This document shows, one piece after another, positions 14,851-22,975 of a stretch of 64,000 nt of DNA (positions are counted from its first letter, which is position 1; every line of letters begins with the position of its first letter). Below the pieces are notes generated by a model. It had not been told where the DNA came from. It worked only from the letters and a program-made list of their open reading frames with translations, and did no database searches. The stretch covers positions 1-64,000 of IMG/VR virus record IMGVR_UViG_3300033148_007227; one strand, written 5' to 3'. The position numbers and the translations under genes were made by a program. Source of the DNA: a virus.

Positions 14851-15528
14851 ATGGTTGATATCAAACAAGGTGATAAAACTACGGGAACTCAATTTCCCAT
14901 CATAAAATCAGATGGGTTACATATCAGGATCAAAGGTGGTAATGTAAGTAGAGCGAATGTGTCTATTGCTGTTTTGAAGGTAGACATTACACTAATCGCA
15001 TCCGCTGTAAATTATGTTTTTATTGATTGGGTTGATAATGCAATCAAGGCCAATACTACAGGATTTCCTCAAGTATGCACAGAGCTATATGAGATTACAA
15101 CCAGCACAGATAAAATATTGAGTATTGTGGACAGACGTTCTTTACTGAGAATGTCGGCTCATAGTGATTTTCAAACTTCAGATTCCTGGTTGGTAGAGGT
15201 TACTTTTGATACTGATAAAGATTGGACTGATTTGGATTTATCGAACTTGGTTTCAATTCCATCAGGGGCTACGGGAGTGTGGTTAGAAGTACATGTTAAG
15301 GAATCTGGAGTAATTCCATCTACAACTGCTGTGCATTTGTTATTACGTAGACCTGGAGATACATCACAAAGTCAATGGAAAGCTATATTACCACAAGTAA
15401 GTGATAGATGGTTTACGAGAATGGTCCCTGTTAAACTAGGAGATGATGGAAAAACAATTCAATATAAGGTTAATGTTGAAACTCAAATACAAATTAAACT
15501 AGCTTTGAACGGTTGGATTTTTGGTTAG
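14851..15528 (+). CDS. fibre-associated or appendage protein
   Basis: A 225-residue beta-rich protein with AGGAGG-type upstream sequence, starting nine bases after the spike gene. It has IKQGDKTTGTQFPIIKSDGLHI at the N-terminus and a C-terminal beta domain (VWLEVHVKESGVIPSTTAVHL). The middle (NYVFIDWVDNAIKANTTGFP) resembles segments in fibre proteins that list coordinates and default values. It is likely a virion appendage protein; the family is not named. Confidence 0.65.
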   Translation: MVDIKQGDKTTGTQFPIIKSDGLHIRIKGGNVSRANVSIAVLKVDITLIASAVNYVFIDWVDNAIKANTTGFPQVCTELYEITTSTDKILSIVDRRSLLRMSAHSDFQTSDSWLVEVTFDTDKDWTDLDLSNLVSIPSGATGVWLEVHVKESGVIPSTTAVHLLLRRPGDTSQSQWKAILPQVSDRWFTRMVPVKLGDDGKTIQYKVNVETQIQIKLALNGWIFG

Positions 15529-15542
15529 TCGGAGGTTATTTA

Positions 15543-15806
15543 ATGGTTGAATCAATTTTCATATCAGTAGTGGGAATTACATTAGCAAGTTTGATAGTTG
15601 CATTTTTTACTAAAACTAATTCTAAATTTAAAGATTTGAAGACTGAAGTGGTCAATAAGGATGTTTGTAGTGAAAGACATCAAGGTCTTGATAATACAAT
15701 CAAGCATTTAGAAAAATTACATGAAAAACAGTTTGAGAAACTTGAAAAAATTGAAACCACATTGAATGATGTGAAAGTGCAAGTAGCTAAAATCAATAGT
15801 ACTTAA
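15543..15806 (+). CDS. holin-like membrane protein with coiled coil
   Basis: An 87-residue protein. I choose ATG 15543 (CGGAGG nine bases upstream) over ATG 15513, which lies inside the previous gene. One transmembrane segment (residues 3-22, ESIFISVVGITLASLIVAFF) is followed by a coiled coil (HLEKLHEKQFEKLEKIETTL). This layout fits XhlA-like or holin-accessory proteins placed after tail-fibre genes. No lysin gene is seen nearby, so the assignment is tentative. Confidence 0.6.
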   Translation: MVESIFISVVGITLASLIVAFFTKTNSKFKDLKTEVVNKDVCSERHQGLDNTIKHLEKLHEKQFEKLEKIETTLNDVKVQVAKINST

Positions 15807-15814
15807 TATATATT

Positions 15815-16219
15815 ATGAAAAAAATATATCAATCTGATAATAATATTTTAATGAATCCTCCAACATGGTTGCCAGAGGAGTATCATGAATGGTGGAAAGA
15901 TTTTTCTTTATATTTTCCATTTCTTATATCACAAGGTTGGAAATTTTCAATTCCTGTATTCAAAGGGTTATTAAAAAGATATCATTATGAAGTTTACAAG
16001 AATATATTTGGAGAATGGAGAAGTAAGTTTGACAGGATAGAAGAAGCAAAGAAATATTTGAAAGTAATATTATCACCTTATATTAGTGTTGATAATATAA
16101 GAACAAGAGATGTGGAAATAGTGGTAATTTTGGAAGAAGATGATGAATATATCAGAAACATCACTCCACAAAGAATATTTGGTGTAAACGTAAACTTTCA
16201 AATTGGAGAAGACTTTTGA
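15815..16219 (+). CDS. hypothetical protein
   Basis: A 134-residue protein rich in aromatic residues (PTWLPEEYHEWWKDFSLYFP). No clear Shine-Dalgarno precedes ATG 15815, so the start is uncertain. Its stop overlaps the TTG start of the next gene (TTGA). Not recognised. Confidence 0.65.
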   Translation: MKKIYQSDNNILMNPPTWLPEEYHEWWKDFSLYFPFLISQGWKFSIPVFKGLLKRYHYEVYKNIFGEWRSKFDRIEEAKKYLKVILSPYISVDNIRTRDVEIVVILEEDDEYIRNITPQRIFGVNVNFQIGEDF

Positions 16220-17592
16220 ATTTAATGGTGAAAAGTAAAGCATCACCTTTCAGGTTGGATGTTGCTGGAAGAAAAAAACTTTTAGAATTTTTTCAAGATT
16301 TTGATATGGATGGTTATATATCAGATATAAAGGTGAGAAGAATGATTCAAGAACCTGATAGTAAAAAAGGAACTGTGACTTATGGTGTAACTATTAGAGG
16401 TTATACTTCAGGAAATATTGATTTAGAAATTCCTTTAACTTTTGATGCAGATTTGAAAGAATTAAGCATTCCTGTTATAGCTTTCATAAATGGAAGAGCA
16501 ACTTTGATAAATCAAGGATTGATGGACAGTTTATTGTCGAGTTATAATTTTGAAAAGAAGTTTTATCCTGGATGGATGGATGTGTATAATTTAACTTCTC
16601 CAGCATCATATTTTATATATAATAGATTTAATGAAAGATATAGTAATAAAATAGGCAAAAAAATAACGAGAAAAAAAGAGTGGGAAGATTGTGTAAATGA
16701 TTTTTTAATAAATATGCTCTCAGGAAATAAAAGTGTTGGAAGAGTCTTTAAAAAGAAGATTAAAAATATAAGAGGAAGCAACGAAGACGAACTTACAAGT
16801 TTGATACTATCTTTTGGTTCAAGAATAAGATTAAGTTCTATTATAAATATATATGAATATACATTATCAAAAAAGTCAAATATAAATAAAATTTATAACG
16901 AGAATAGAGTAGTAAAGGCTGAAGACTTACCAGAATTTCCTGAATACAACCCATTAGATTTTATAGAAGATGAAGAAGAAAAAGATGAAGACTTACCAGA
17001 ATTTCCTGATTATAGTCCTCTTGATTTTATAGAAGAAGAACCGGAAGAGTTGGAGGTGATTCCCGTTCCTTCGGAATATGAAGAACAGGAATTTAAGGAT
17101 GTAGATATAGTAATTCCAGAGACTTACACTAAGATTGTTTATCCTGAACCTAGAGAATTAATAGAGTTGATTAGACTCTATAGGATTATAAGATTTACAT
17201 ATAAAAAGTTGAATGATGAGTGGGTGATGAGAACAGGAGAACCACATTATCTTTGGTTAACTAAAAAAGGTAATATTATCTGTATCTTATGGGATTATTA
17301 CAGGGGAAATTGGAGAGCTTTTGATATATCAAGAATGAAGGATGTAGAGGTTTATTATAGTGATAGATGGTTGCAGTTAGGACAATTTTTAGAAGTATTG
17401 GAAAATTTCAGACAGGAAGGTGCAGAAATAGGTTATGATTATACGGAGATTTTCTCTCCTAGAGGTCCTTATCACGATAGTTTAGTTTACGTGAGAGGTA
17501 ATTTAAAAAAGATGAATAGTAAGTTTGGTGAACCACTCAGAGGATTAGTGGATAACATGATAGAAAAAATTGAATTGTGTTTAGGAGGGTAA
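16216..17592 (+). CDS. hypothetical protein with a duplicated acidic motif
   Basis: A 458-residue protein. Two starts are possible: TTG 16216, overlapping the upstream stop, or ATG 16225; GGAGAAG at 16205-16211 serves either. In the middle, EDLPEFPEYNPLDFIED is repeated almost exactly as EDLPEFPDYSPLDFIEE, making an acidic linker of two tandem copies. The C-terminal domain is mixed (HYLWLTKKGNIICILWDYYRG). Function unknown. Confidence 0.75.
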   Translation: MNLMVKSKASPFRLDVAGRKKLLEFFQDFDMDGYISDIKVRRMIQEPDSKKGTVTYGVTIRGYTSGNIDLEIPLTFDADLKELSIPVIAFINGRATLINQGLMDSLLSSYNFEKKFYPGWMDVYNLTSPASYFIYNRFNERYSNKIGKKITRKKEWEDCVNDFLINMLSGNKSVGRVFKKKIKNIRGSNEDELTSLILSFGSRIRLSSIINIYEYTLSKKSNINKIYNENRVVKAEDLPEFPEYNPLDFIEDEEEKDEDLPEFPDYSPLDFIEEEPEELEVIPVPSEYEEQEFKDVDIVIPETYTKIVYPEPRELIELIRLYRIIRFTYKKLNDEWVMRTGEPHYLWLTKKGNIICILWDYYRGNWRAFDISRMKDVEVYYSDRWLQLGQFLEVLENFRQEGAEIGYDYTEIFSPRGPYHDSLVYVRGNLKKMNSKFGEPLRGLVDNMIEKIELCLGG

Positions 17593-17595
17593 AAA

Positions 17596-17871
17596 ATGAA
17601 AAGAGTAAAAGTAAGTAAAAGAATTGCAAACTCTGAAGATTCTCTAGATTCTCTTATAAAGATTTTGGGAGACCTTATTAGTCTTCTTGAGGAAGTATCT
17701 AATGAATATTATAATGATGCTAAAGATTATGAAAATGATGATGATATGAGGAACTGGGCTGAAGGTATGGCTGAAGGTATTGAATATAGTGCTGATTTTA
17801 TTAGAAAAAGGTTAAGATGGAGAGGTATTGAATTGAGTGCTAAGTTTGTTAGAGAAAGGTTAATGAGATAA
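17596..17871 (+). CDS. MKR-leader protein, tandem paralogue 1
   Basis: A 91-residue protein starting MKRVKVSKRIANSEDS with TTAGGAGGGTAAAA upstream. It is a paralogue of the next gene: both have the basic leader, then SEDSL, DLIS-LEE, SNEYYNDA and ending RERLMR. This copy holds an extra internal repeat near its end. It is helical and acidic after the leader. The leader fits the candidate capsid-targeting pattern (see findings). Confidence 0.8.
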   Translation: MKRVKVSKRIANSEDSLDSLIKILGDLISLLEEVSNEYYNDAKDYENDDDMRNWAEGMAEGIEYSADFIRKRLRWRGIELSAKFVRERLMR

Positions 17872-17883
17872 GAAGATAAAAAA

Positions 17884-18111
17884 ATGAAAAGAGTAAAAGT
17901 AAGTAAAAAAATTGTAAGCTCCGAAGATTCTCTTGTAGAGAGTTTGGAAGACCTTATTAGTTTTCTTGAGGAAACATCTAACGAATATTATAATGACGCT
18001 GAAGATTTTGAAGAAGATGCTGTTATGAGGAGCTGGTATGAAGGAATGGCTAAAGGTACTGAATTGAGTGCTAAGTTTATCAGAGAAAGGTTAATGAGAT
18101 GGGAGAGATAA
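17884..18111 (+). CDS. MKR-leader protein, tandem paralogue 2
   Basis: A 75-residue paralogue of the preceding gene, starting MKRVKVSKKIVSSEDS. It is shorter because it lacks the second RxRLRWRGIE segment. The two arose by tandem duplication. Function unknown. Confidence 0.8.
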   Translation: MKRVKVSKKIVSSEDSLVESLEDLISFLEETSNEYYNDAEDFEEDAVMRSWYEGMAKGTELSAKFIRERLMRWER

Positions 18112-18114
18112 AGA

Positions 18115-18435
18115 ATGAAAAGACTCAAAAAGTTTTCTGGTGCTTGGGTAGTTCCATTTACTGAAGAACGAGCACGGCAGTTGCAGGATATTGTGAATTG
18201 GATTGAGATAGGAGGACTTAGGGATATTGTGGATGAGAAACTATATGATGTATATGGATCAGATGAATTGTTTGACAGTATCGAGGACTTGATTGATGAT
18301 ATATCTGATAAACTTTCTAATTTGATTAGAACTGAAGTTTTGGGTTTGCTTTCAGATTATGATGATGAACCTGAAGGATTTCAGGAGAAACTTGAGCCAG
18401 AAGCTAAAGAAATATTGGAGAAACTTGTGAGATAA
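18115..18435 (+). CDS. MKR-leader hypothetical protein
   Basis: A 106-residue protein starting MKRLKKFSGAWVVPFTEERA three bases after the previous stop. After the short basic leader it is acidic and helical (LIDDISDKLSNLIRTEVL). Not recognised; it is grouped with its neighbours by leader and position. Confidence 0.75.
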   Translation: MKRLKKFSGAWVVPFTEERARQLQDIVNWIEIGGLRDIVDEKLYDVYGSDELFDSIEDLIDDISDKLSNLIRTEVLGLLSDYDDEPEGFQEKLEPEAKEILEKLVR

Positions 18436-18461
18436 ATGAAAATAAGGAAAGAAATTAAAAA

Positions 18462-18515
18462 ATGAAAAGAGTAATCAAAATTGGTGAAAACTTAAAAATT
18501 TATTGGGATGGTTAA
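18462..18515 (+). CDS. very short MKR-leader peptide ORF
   Basis: A 17-residue frame, MKRVIKIGENLKIYWDG, between two genes. It again begins with MKRV and has AAGGAAAG upstream. It may be a real micropeptide or the remnant of a larger gene of the MKR group. Confidence 0.35.
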   Translation: MKRVIKIGENLKIYWDG

Positions 18516-18529
18516 GGGAGGAAAGAAAG

Positions 18530-19624
18530 ATGACAAGGAAGATGCAAATTGTGAAAGTTAAATACTCTGATTCTGAAATCAGAAATAATCAAACAGGAAC
18601 CGGAAAGATTGTGTCTTCATCTATGAATGGAACAAATGTGAAAATCAGACAGGGTAAGAACAACAAACTTATAAATATTCCTCCTGGTAATATTAGAGTT
18701 ATAGGAAATAAGAAAGCTCAGGATGATGAAGATGGTGATTTTGTACCTGGTGAGTGGGATGAGCAAACAGTAACAATAGAGATGGCTAAGGAACTTGAGA
18801 TTGATCCTAATCTTGATATAGATGATTTACTCGATATTTTTGAATCTTTGGCTGAGAGAGTAGGAGAGGATTTTTACCCAGAGGATGTGGTAGACGCTCT
18901 TAATTTGGATCAATTTGATATCTCTACAATAGATGGATTGGAAAAAGCTGTGGACTTGATTCTTGAAAGTTATGATTTTTTTCCTGTGGAAAAAGGTGGT
19001 GTGTTTGAGGAATTAGAAGAATTTATAGATATATATGTTGAAGATGCTTCAGATTTTGGTGTGTTTTACTTTAAAGTTACAGCAGAAGGAAAAGAATATC
19101 TAGTTTTTATGGATGATAATGATGCTAGACATTATGCTGAAAGTTATGTAAAAGAAATGATGGAGACAGAACCAGAACTTTTTGCTAAGGATTTTTTGAA
19201 AGATTATGTTTATATCTCTCTAACTGATAGAAGGATGATTGCTCTTGATATGGCAAATAGTTATGTCTCGGATATTGATGATTATAGAGTAGTAGCGGAA
19301 GCTGGTATAGAAGATGAGTATATAGAAGCTGAAGAAAATGAAAATTATGAAATGATGAATGAGATAGTTGAAGAAGCCAGAGTAATTTTATCTGATAAGA
19401 TAGTGGCTGAGTGGGAAGAAGGGTTGAAAAATGATCCTATTGGTTTTTTGATTGATGAACAAGGTCTCTATTCAAGTGTTGATGAAATTGATTTCTTACA
19501 GTTTGATTATGATGAAGCAGTTAAGGATGCAATACGGATAGATGGGGTCGCTCATTTCATTGCTCATTATGATGGAAAAGAAAGGGAAACATCTAATGGG
19601 TTGTTATATTATAGAACTAATTAA
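18530..19624 (+). CDS. acidic modular protein with a KKAQ motif
   Basis: A 364-residue protein. ATG 18530 is chosen because GGGAGGAAAG precedes it; ATG 18503 lies inside the 17-residue peptide frame. Residues 1-60 form a small basic beta-rich domain (GTGKIVSSSMNGTNVKIRQG, an SH3/KOW-like pattern) ending in VIGNKKAQ. The rest is very acidic (DDEDGDFVPGEW onward) with helical repeats. KKAQ separates the two parts as a possible cleavage site. Function unknown. Confidence 0.8.
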   Translation: MTRKMQIVKVKYSDSEIRNNQTGTGKIVSSSMNGTNVKIRQGKNNKLINIPPGNIRVIGNKKAQDDEDGDFVPGEWDEQTVTIEMAKELEIDPNLDIDDLLDIFESLAERVGEDFYPEDVVDALNLDQFDISTIDGLEKAVDLILESYDFFPVEKGGVFEELEEFIDIYVEDASDFGVFYFKVTAEGKEYLVFMDDNDARHYAESYVKEMMETEPELFAKDFLKDYVYISLTDRRMIALDMANSYVSDIDDYRVVAEAGIEDEYIEAEENENYEMMNEIVEEARVILSDKIVAEWEEGLKNDPIGFLIDEQGLYSSVDEIDFLQFDYDEAVKDAIRIDGVAHFIAHYDGKERETSNGLLYYRTN

Positions 19625-19642
19625 TATTTAAGGTAAGATAAT

Positions 19643-19768
19643 ATGATGGGTGATTCAGTGAGAGTTAGTTTTGATTTCTATAATTATTTTCGTCATCATG
19701 GAAACCTGTCGAGAAAACTGTTGGGGTTTAGAAGTTTGAATGAGAGAAATGAAAAAACTGAGAAATAA
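19643..19768 (+). CDS. small hypothetical protein
   Basis: A 41-residue frame, MMGDSVRVSFDFYNYFRHHG at its start, with weak AAGG upstream. It overlaps the next gene by 29 bases in another frame. The coding nature is only moderately supported. Confidence 0.4.
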   Translation: MMGDSVRVSFDFYNYFRHHGNLSRKLLGFRSLNERNEKTEK

Positions 19769-19958
19769 GAAGAAAGGAAAAGTTATAGGAGAATATTTGG
19801 TTATTGGTGTTCTCAGAAATAATGAATCTGAATCTTTTTATGTTCCTGAAGGTTATATTCCTGTGTCGGCTACTGCTTGGCCTTTTGGACATAGAATTAT
19901 ATGTGAAAAGAAAAGTTTACTCTATAAATATAGAAGATGGATAAGAGGAATTATTTAG
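19740..19958 (+). CDS. small basic protein
   Basis: A 72-residue protein, MREMKKLRNKKKGKVIGEYL onward, with a central GYIPVSATAWPFG and a basic end. It starts at ATG 19740 within the previous small frame. Not recognised. Confidence 0.6.
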   Translation: MREMKKLRNKKKGKVIGEYLVIGVLRNNESESFYVPEGYIPVSATAWPFGHRIICEKKSLLYKYRRWIRGII

Positions 19959-20006
19959 TTAGAGAAAGTTAAAATTTGTATTATTTATTTAGGAGGAATT
20001 GAAAAT

Positions 20007-20234
20007 ATGAAAAGGATTAAACAATCTCAAACTTTATCTTCTGAGTACGCTTCAGTATTGAGAGATATGCTTGCTAATGAAAGTTTTTCAAATGTTTTGG
20101 ATTATATGGCTATGGAGGCCAGATATTATCGTGTTGAAGAAGATAATCCTGGGTTTATGGATATTGCAAATATTATAGAAGAAGCTAAAAGAAAAGTATG
20201 GGACATTGAAGGTGAGATGGTAGAAGGAGTTTGA
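20007..20234 (+). CDS. MKR-leader protein with an SQ site
   Basis: A 75-residue protein with TTAGGAGGAATTG upstream. Its N-terminus MKRIKQSQ is the clearest example of a basic leader ending in (S/A)Q. The remainder (TLSSEYASVLRDML onward) is helical and acidic. If the leader is a capsid-targeting signal, the mature protein would begin at Thr9. Function unknown. Confidence 0.75.
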   Translation: MKRIKQSQTLSSEYASVLRDMLANESFSNVLDYMAMEARYYRVEEDNPGFMDIANIIEEAKRKVWDIEGEMVEGV

Positions 20235-20236
20235 TT

Positions 20237-20385
20237 ATGAAAAGAATTAAATGAGCACAGGAAGGTCTTGAAACTGTTCTGATCTGGTATTATCAACAGT
20301 TCATAAAATTGATGGGTATCTGATAGAACTAAGGGATTTAAGGACGGCTTTGGAAGAGGCCAGCAAAGGAATAGCGGAAGAATAA
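20237..20385 (+). pseudogene. broken MKR-leader gene
   Basis: A good GAAGGAG site precedes ATG 20237. The frame reads MKRIK, a stop at TGA 20252-20254, then AQEGLETVL. The coding potential then moves to another frame with DLVLSTVHKIDGYLIELRD and ends at TAA 20383. That frame also holds a TGA close to its own ATG. The leader and the AQ match the intact genes around it, so this is best read as a recently inactivated member of the group. Confidence 0.5.
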
Positions 20386-20387
20386 TT

Positions 20388-21047
20388 ATGTGGAAATTGG
20401 ATTCATTAAATAAAGCACAATTTATTTCTTTTATGATGGAAAAATGTAAACTTGTCAAACCTTATTGTGAAGAATGTAATTTTAATAGTAAAGATGGAAA
20501 AAGAGGACTATGTGATAAATTAAGAGATAAAGTAAAAAATACACTAAAAAATGTTGAGAATGAAGATTACAAAAAAATTAAAGAGCTGGTGAAAGTAATG
20601 CCTGAAAAAGATAAAAGAGATTTTACTATGAAAGAATTTGAAAGTGAGAAGCATACTTGCTTGAGGAGAACAAGTCAGATTGGTCCTTGGGATAGAAGTG
20701 AAAATCTTGACACCTGGGAAAAGAGAGGTAAGGATAGAGTTTGTTCATTCTGTGGATCAATGCACCCTGATGAGTTTTTAAAGTTTTGTAAAGATGTTGA
20801 TGGAATTAATAGATATGTGTTACAATCAGATAGGAAGAATAAGTTTTATATAAGAAGACCAGAAGTCAATAATGCAGGAGAGGGAGCTATAAAGTTTTAT
20901 TTACATCATTCTAAAGGATTTAGTGATGAAGAAATTGCTATAATCAAAGGAGCTATTGAATTATCAAACTTGAAAGGAAATGAGAGAATGAAAGAATACA
21001 AACAGAAACTAAAAAAATTGATTGAAGAGGATAAAAAGGAAGAATAG
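20388..21047 (+). CDS. hypothetical zinc-finger protein
   Basis: A 219-residue protein. It has cysteine pairs in the N-terminal part (KPYCEECNF..GLCDK) and the motif RVCSFCGSMHPDEFLKFC in the middle. That motif is found in a widespread family of phage proteins of unknown role. The C-terminal helix is charged. It overlaps the next gene by 26 bases. Confidence 0.75.
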   Translation: MWKLDSLNKAQFISFMMEKCKLVKPYCEECNFNSKDGKRGLCDKLRDKVKNTLKNVENEDYKKIKELVKVMPEKDKRDFTMKEFESEKHTCLRRTSQIGPWDRSENLDTWEKRGKDRVCSFCGSMHPDEFLKFCKDVDGINRYVLQSDRKNKFYIRRPEVNNAGEGAIKFYLHHSKGFSDEEIAIIKGAIELSNLKGNERMKEYKQKLKKLIEEDKKEE

Positions 21048-21255
21048 GTTGGCTTATTTTAATTCATGTTCTATTTGTAAAAAAGATGACATTGGACTTG
21101 AAACTTGTTTCAAATGTTCAGATTTTACATTTGACAGACCTATATCTTTTATACTTCCTAGTTCTAAATTGACAAGAGATGAATTTATAACAAAATTGTA
21201 TCAGATGATTATGGAAGATAAGAAATTTGGAATGGAATTTTTTGAATTAGGATGA
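21022..21255 (+). CDS. small protein with cysteine knuckle, TTG start
   Basis: A 77-residue protein. TTG 21022 gives the leader MKRIKRKN, matching the MKR group, which supports this start even without a strong Shine-Dalgarno. It has CSICKKDDIGLETCFKC, a CxxC..CxxC zinc knuckle, and a helical C-terminal half. Its stop overlaps the next small ORF (ATGA). Confidence 0.6.
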   Translation: MKRIKRKNRLAYFNSCSICKKDDIGLETCFKCSDFTFDRPISFILPSSKLTRDEFITKLYQMIMEDKKFGMEFFELG

Positions 21256-21365
21256 AAAGAATTAACACAGTAGCAGAGATGAATCTGGATATAATAAGGA
21301 ATTTGTTGAGCTGGAAGAACGTAATTAACAAAGGAGGGAAAAAATGTCAAAAGAATCAATGCTAA
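21252..21365 (+). CDS. small MKR-leader ORF
   Basis: A 37-residue frame starting at ATG 21252 in an ATGA overlap. It begins MKRINTVAEMNLDIIRNLL and runs 22 bases into the ankyrin gene. The ankyrin Shine-Dalgarno lies within it, so translation of this ORF could feed the ankyrin start. Confidence 0.5.
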   Translation: MKRINTVAEMNLDIIRNLLSWKNVINKGGKKCQKNQC

Positions 21366-22246
21366 CAAACGTGGCACGGAAAGGTCGTGCTAAGAAGGTA
21401 ATGAGCCTGCTCGAAGTCAGTGCAGATGTATACGCTGATAATGATGTTGGTTATGATCTCCGGTGGGCGGCTGAAGAAGGTGAGACGGAAGCAGTAAAAC
21501 TTTTGCTCGATGCTGGTGCGGATGTACACACTGATAATGATTATGCTCTTCGTTTAGCGGCTGAAAATGGTCATACGGAAATAGTAAAAATCCTACTCGA
21601 TGCAGGTGCAGATGTACACGCTGAAGATGATTATGCTCTTCGTTGGGCGGCTAATGAAGGTCATGCGGACGTGGTAAAAATCCTGCTGGATGCTGGTGCG
21701 GATGTACATACTAGAAATGATTGTGCTCTCCAGTGGGCGGCTAAAAACGGTCATACGGAAGTAGTAAAAATCCTCCTCGAAGCTGGAGCAGGTATACATG
21801 CTAATGGTGGTTGCGCTCTCTGTTGGGCGGCTGAATATGGTCATACAGAGGTGGTGAAAGTCCTGCTCGATGTCGGGGCGGATATACATGCTAACAATGA
21901 CGAGGCTCTTCGTTGGACGGCTAAAAATGGTTATGCAGAAGTAGTAAAAATTTTGCTTGATGCTGGAGCGAATATACACGCTATAGATGATTATGCTCTC
22001 CGTTGGGCGGCTAAAAATGGACATATAGACGTAGTAAAACTCCTGCTCGATGCTGGAGCGAATATACATGCTGATGATGATTACGCTCTCCGGTGGGCGG
22101 CTAGAAATGGCCACGTGGACGTGGTGAAACTCCTACTTGATGCAGGAGCGGATGTACATGCTGAGAATGATTACGCTCTCCGCTGGGCAATCGAAAATGG
22201 TTATATGGAGATAGTGGAAATTTTACAGCAAGCTGATAATCAATAG
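21344..22246 (+). CDS. ankyrin-repeat protein, nine to ten units
   Basis: A 300-residue protein with AAAGGAGGGAAAAA before ATG 21344 and the shared N-terminus MSKESMLTNVARKG. A degenerate first unit is followed by nine regular 30-residue ankyrin units (DAGADVHAEDDYALRWAANE, then GHADVVKILL) and the capping helix EILQQADNQ. It is the longest ankyrin protein in the window and closely related to locus 1. The short loop lacking the usual G-TPLH is distinctive. No secretion signal is seen. Confidence 0.93.
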   Translation: MSKESMLTNVARKGRAKKVMSLLEVSADVYADNDVGYDLRWAAEEGETEAVKLLLDAGADVHTDNDYALRLAAENGHTEIVKILLDAGADVHAEDDYALRWAANEGHADVVKILLDAGADVHTRNDCALQWAAKNGHTEVVKILLEAGAGIHANGGCALCWAAEYGHTEVVKVLLDVGADIHANNDEALRWTAKNGYAEVVKILLDAGANIHAIDDYALRWAAKNGHIDVVKLLLDAGANIHADDDYALRWAARNGHVDVVKLLLDAGADVHAENDYALRWAIENGYMEIVEILQQADNQ

Positions 22247-22267
22247 CCAGGAAGGAAAGAAGGAAAA

Positions 22268-22975
22268 ATGTCAAAAGAATCAATGCTAATAAACGTGGCA
22301 CAGAAAGGTCGTGTTGATGATGATATTAATCACGATCTCTGGTGGGCGGCTGAAGAAGGTCACGCGGACGTGGTAAAACTCCTGCTCGATGCAGGAGCAG
22401 ATATACATGCTGATGATGATTGGGCTCTTCGTTTAGCGGCTAGAAAAGGTCATATAGAAGTAGTGAAACTTCTCCTCGATGCTGGCGCGGATATCCATGC
22501 TGATAACGATTATGCTCTCCGGTGGGCGGCTAAAGAAGGCCATACGGACGTGGTAAAACTCCTCCTCGATGCTGGTGCAAATATACATGCTAATGATGAT
22601 TGTGCTTTCCGATGGGCTGTTATAACAAATCATGCAGATATAGTAAAAATCTTGATAGATGCTGGTGCGGATGTACACACTGATAATGATTATGCTCTTC
22701 GTTTAGCGGCTGAAAATGGTTATGTGGAAGTAGTAAAACTCCTGCTCGATGCAGGTGCAGATATACATGCTGACAATGATTCTGCTCTCCGCTGGGCGGT
22801 TAGAAATGACCATGTGGAAGTGGTGAAAATACTGATAGATGCAGGTGCAGATGTACATGCTAACAATGATGAGGCTCTCCGTTGTGCAGTTGCATATGAT
22901 TATGTAGAAATAGTGAAAATTCTGCTCAATGCAGGTGCGAATATACACGCTAGAAATGGTTCTGCTCTTTGCTAA
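22268..22975 (+). CDS. ankyrin-repeat protein, truncated by a nonsense codon
   Basis: A 235-residue ankyrin protein starting MSKESMLINVAQKG. After seven regular units it ends in ARNGSALC at TAA 22973-22975. The same frame continues past the stop with TIENDHTEIVKILQQADNQ to TAG 23033-23035, the normal C-terminal cap. Comparison with the sister gene shows the stop replaced the Trp codon of the conserved A-L-R-W-A. The loss of about 20 residues removes the last helix. Confidence 0.88.
   Translation: MSKESMLINVAQKGRVDDDINHDLWWAAEEGHADVVKLLLDAGADIHADDDWALRLAARKGHIEVVKLLLDAGADIHADNDYALRWAAKEGHTDVVKLLLDAGANIHANDDCAFRWAVITNHADIVKILIDAGADVHTDNDYALRLAAENGYVEVVKLLLDAGADIHADNDSALRWAVRNDHVEVVKILIDAGADVHANNDEALRCAVAYDYVEIVKILLNAGANIHARNGSALC

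Noticed and set aside
21400-22970. Regular 90-bp direct repeats that could look like a CRISPR or minisatellite array
   Set aside because: The repeats are coding in one frame throughout, differ at third codon positions, and translate to ankyrin units; there are no spacers.
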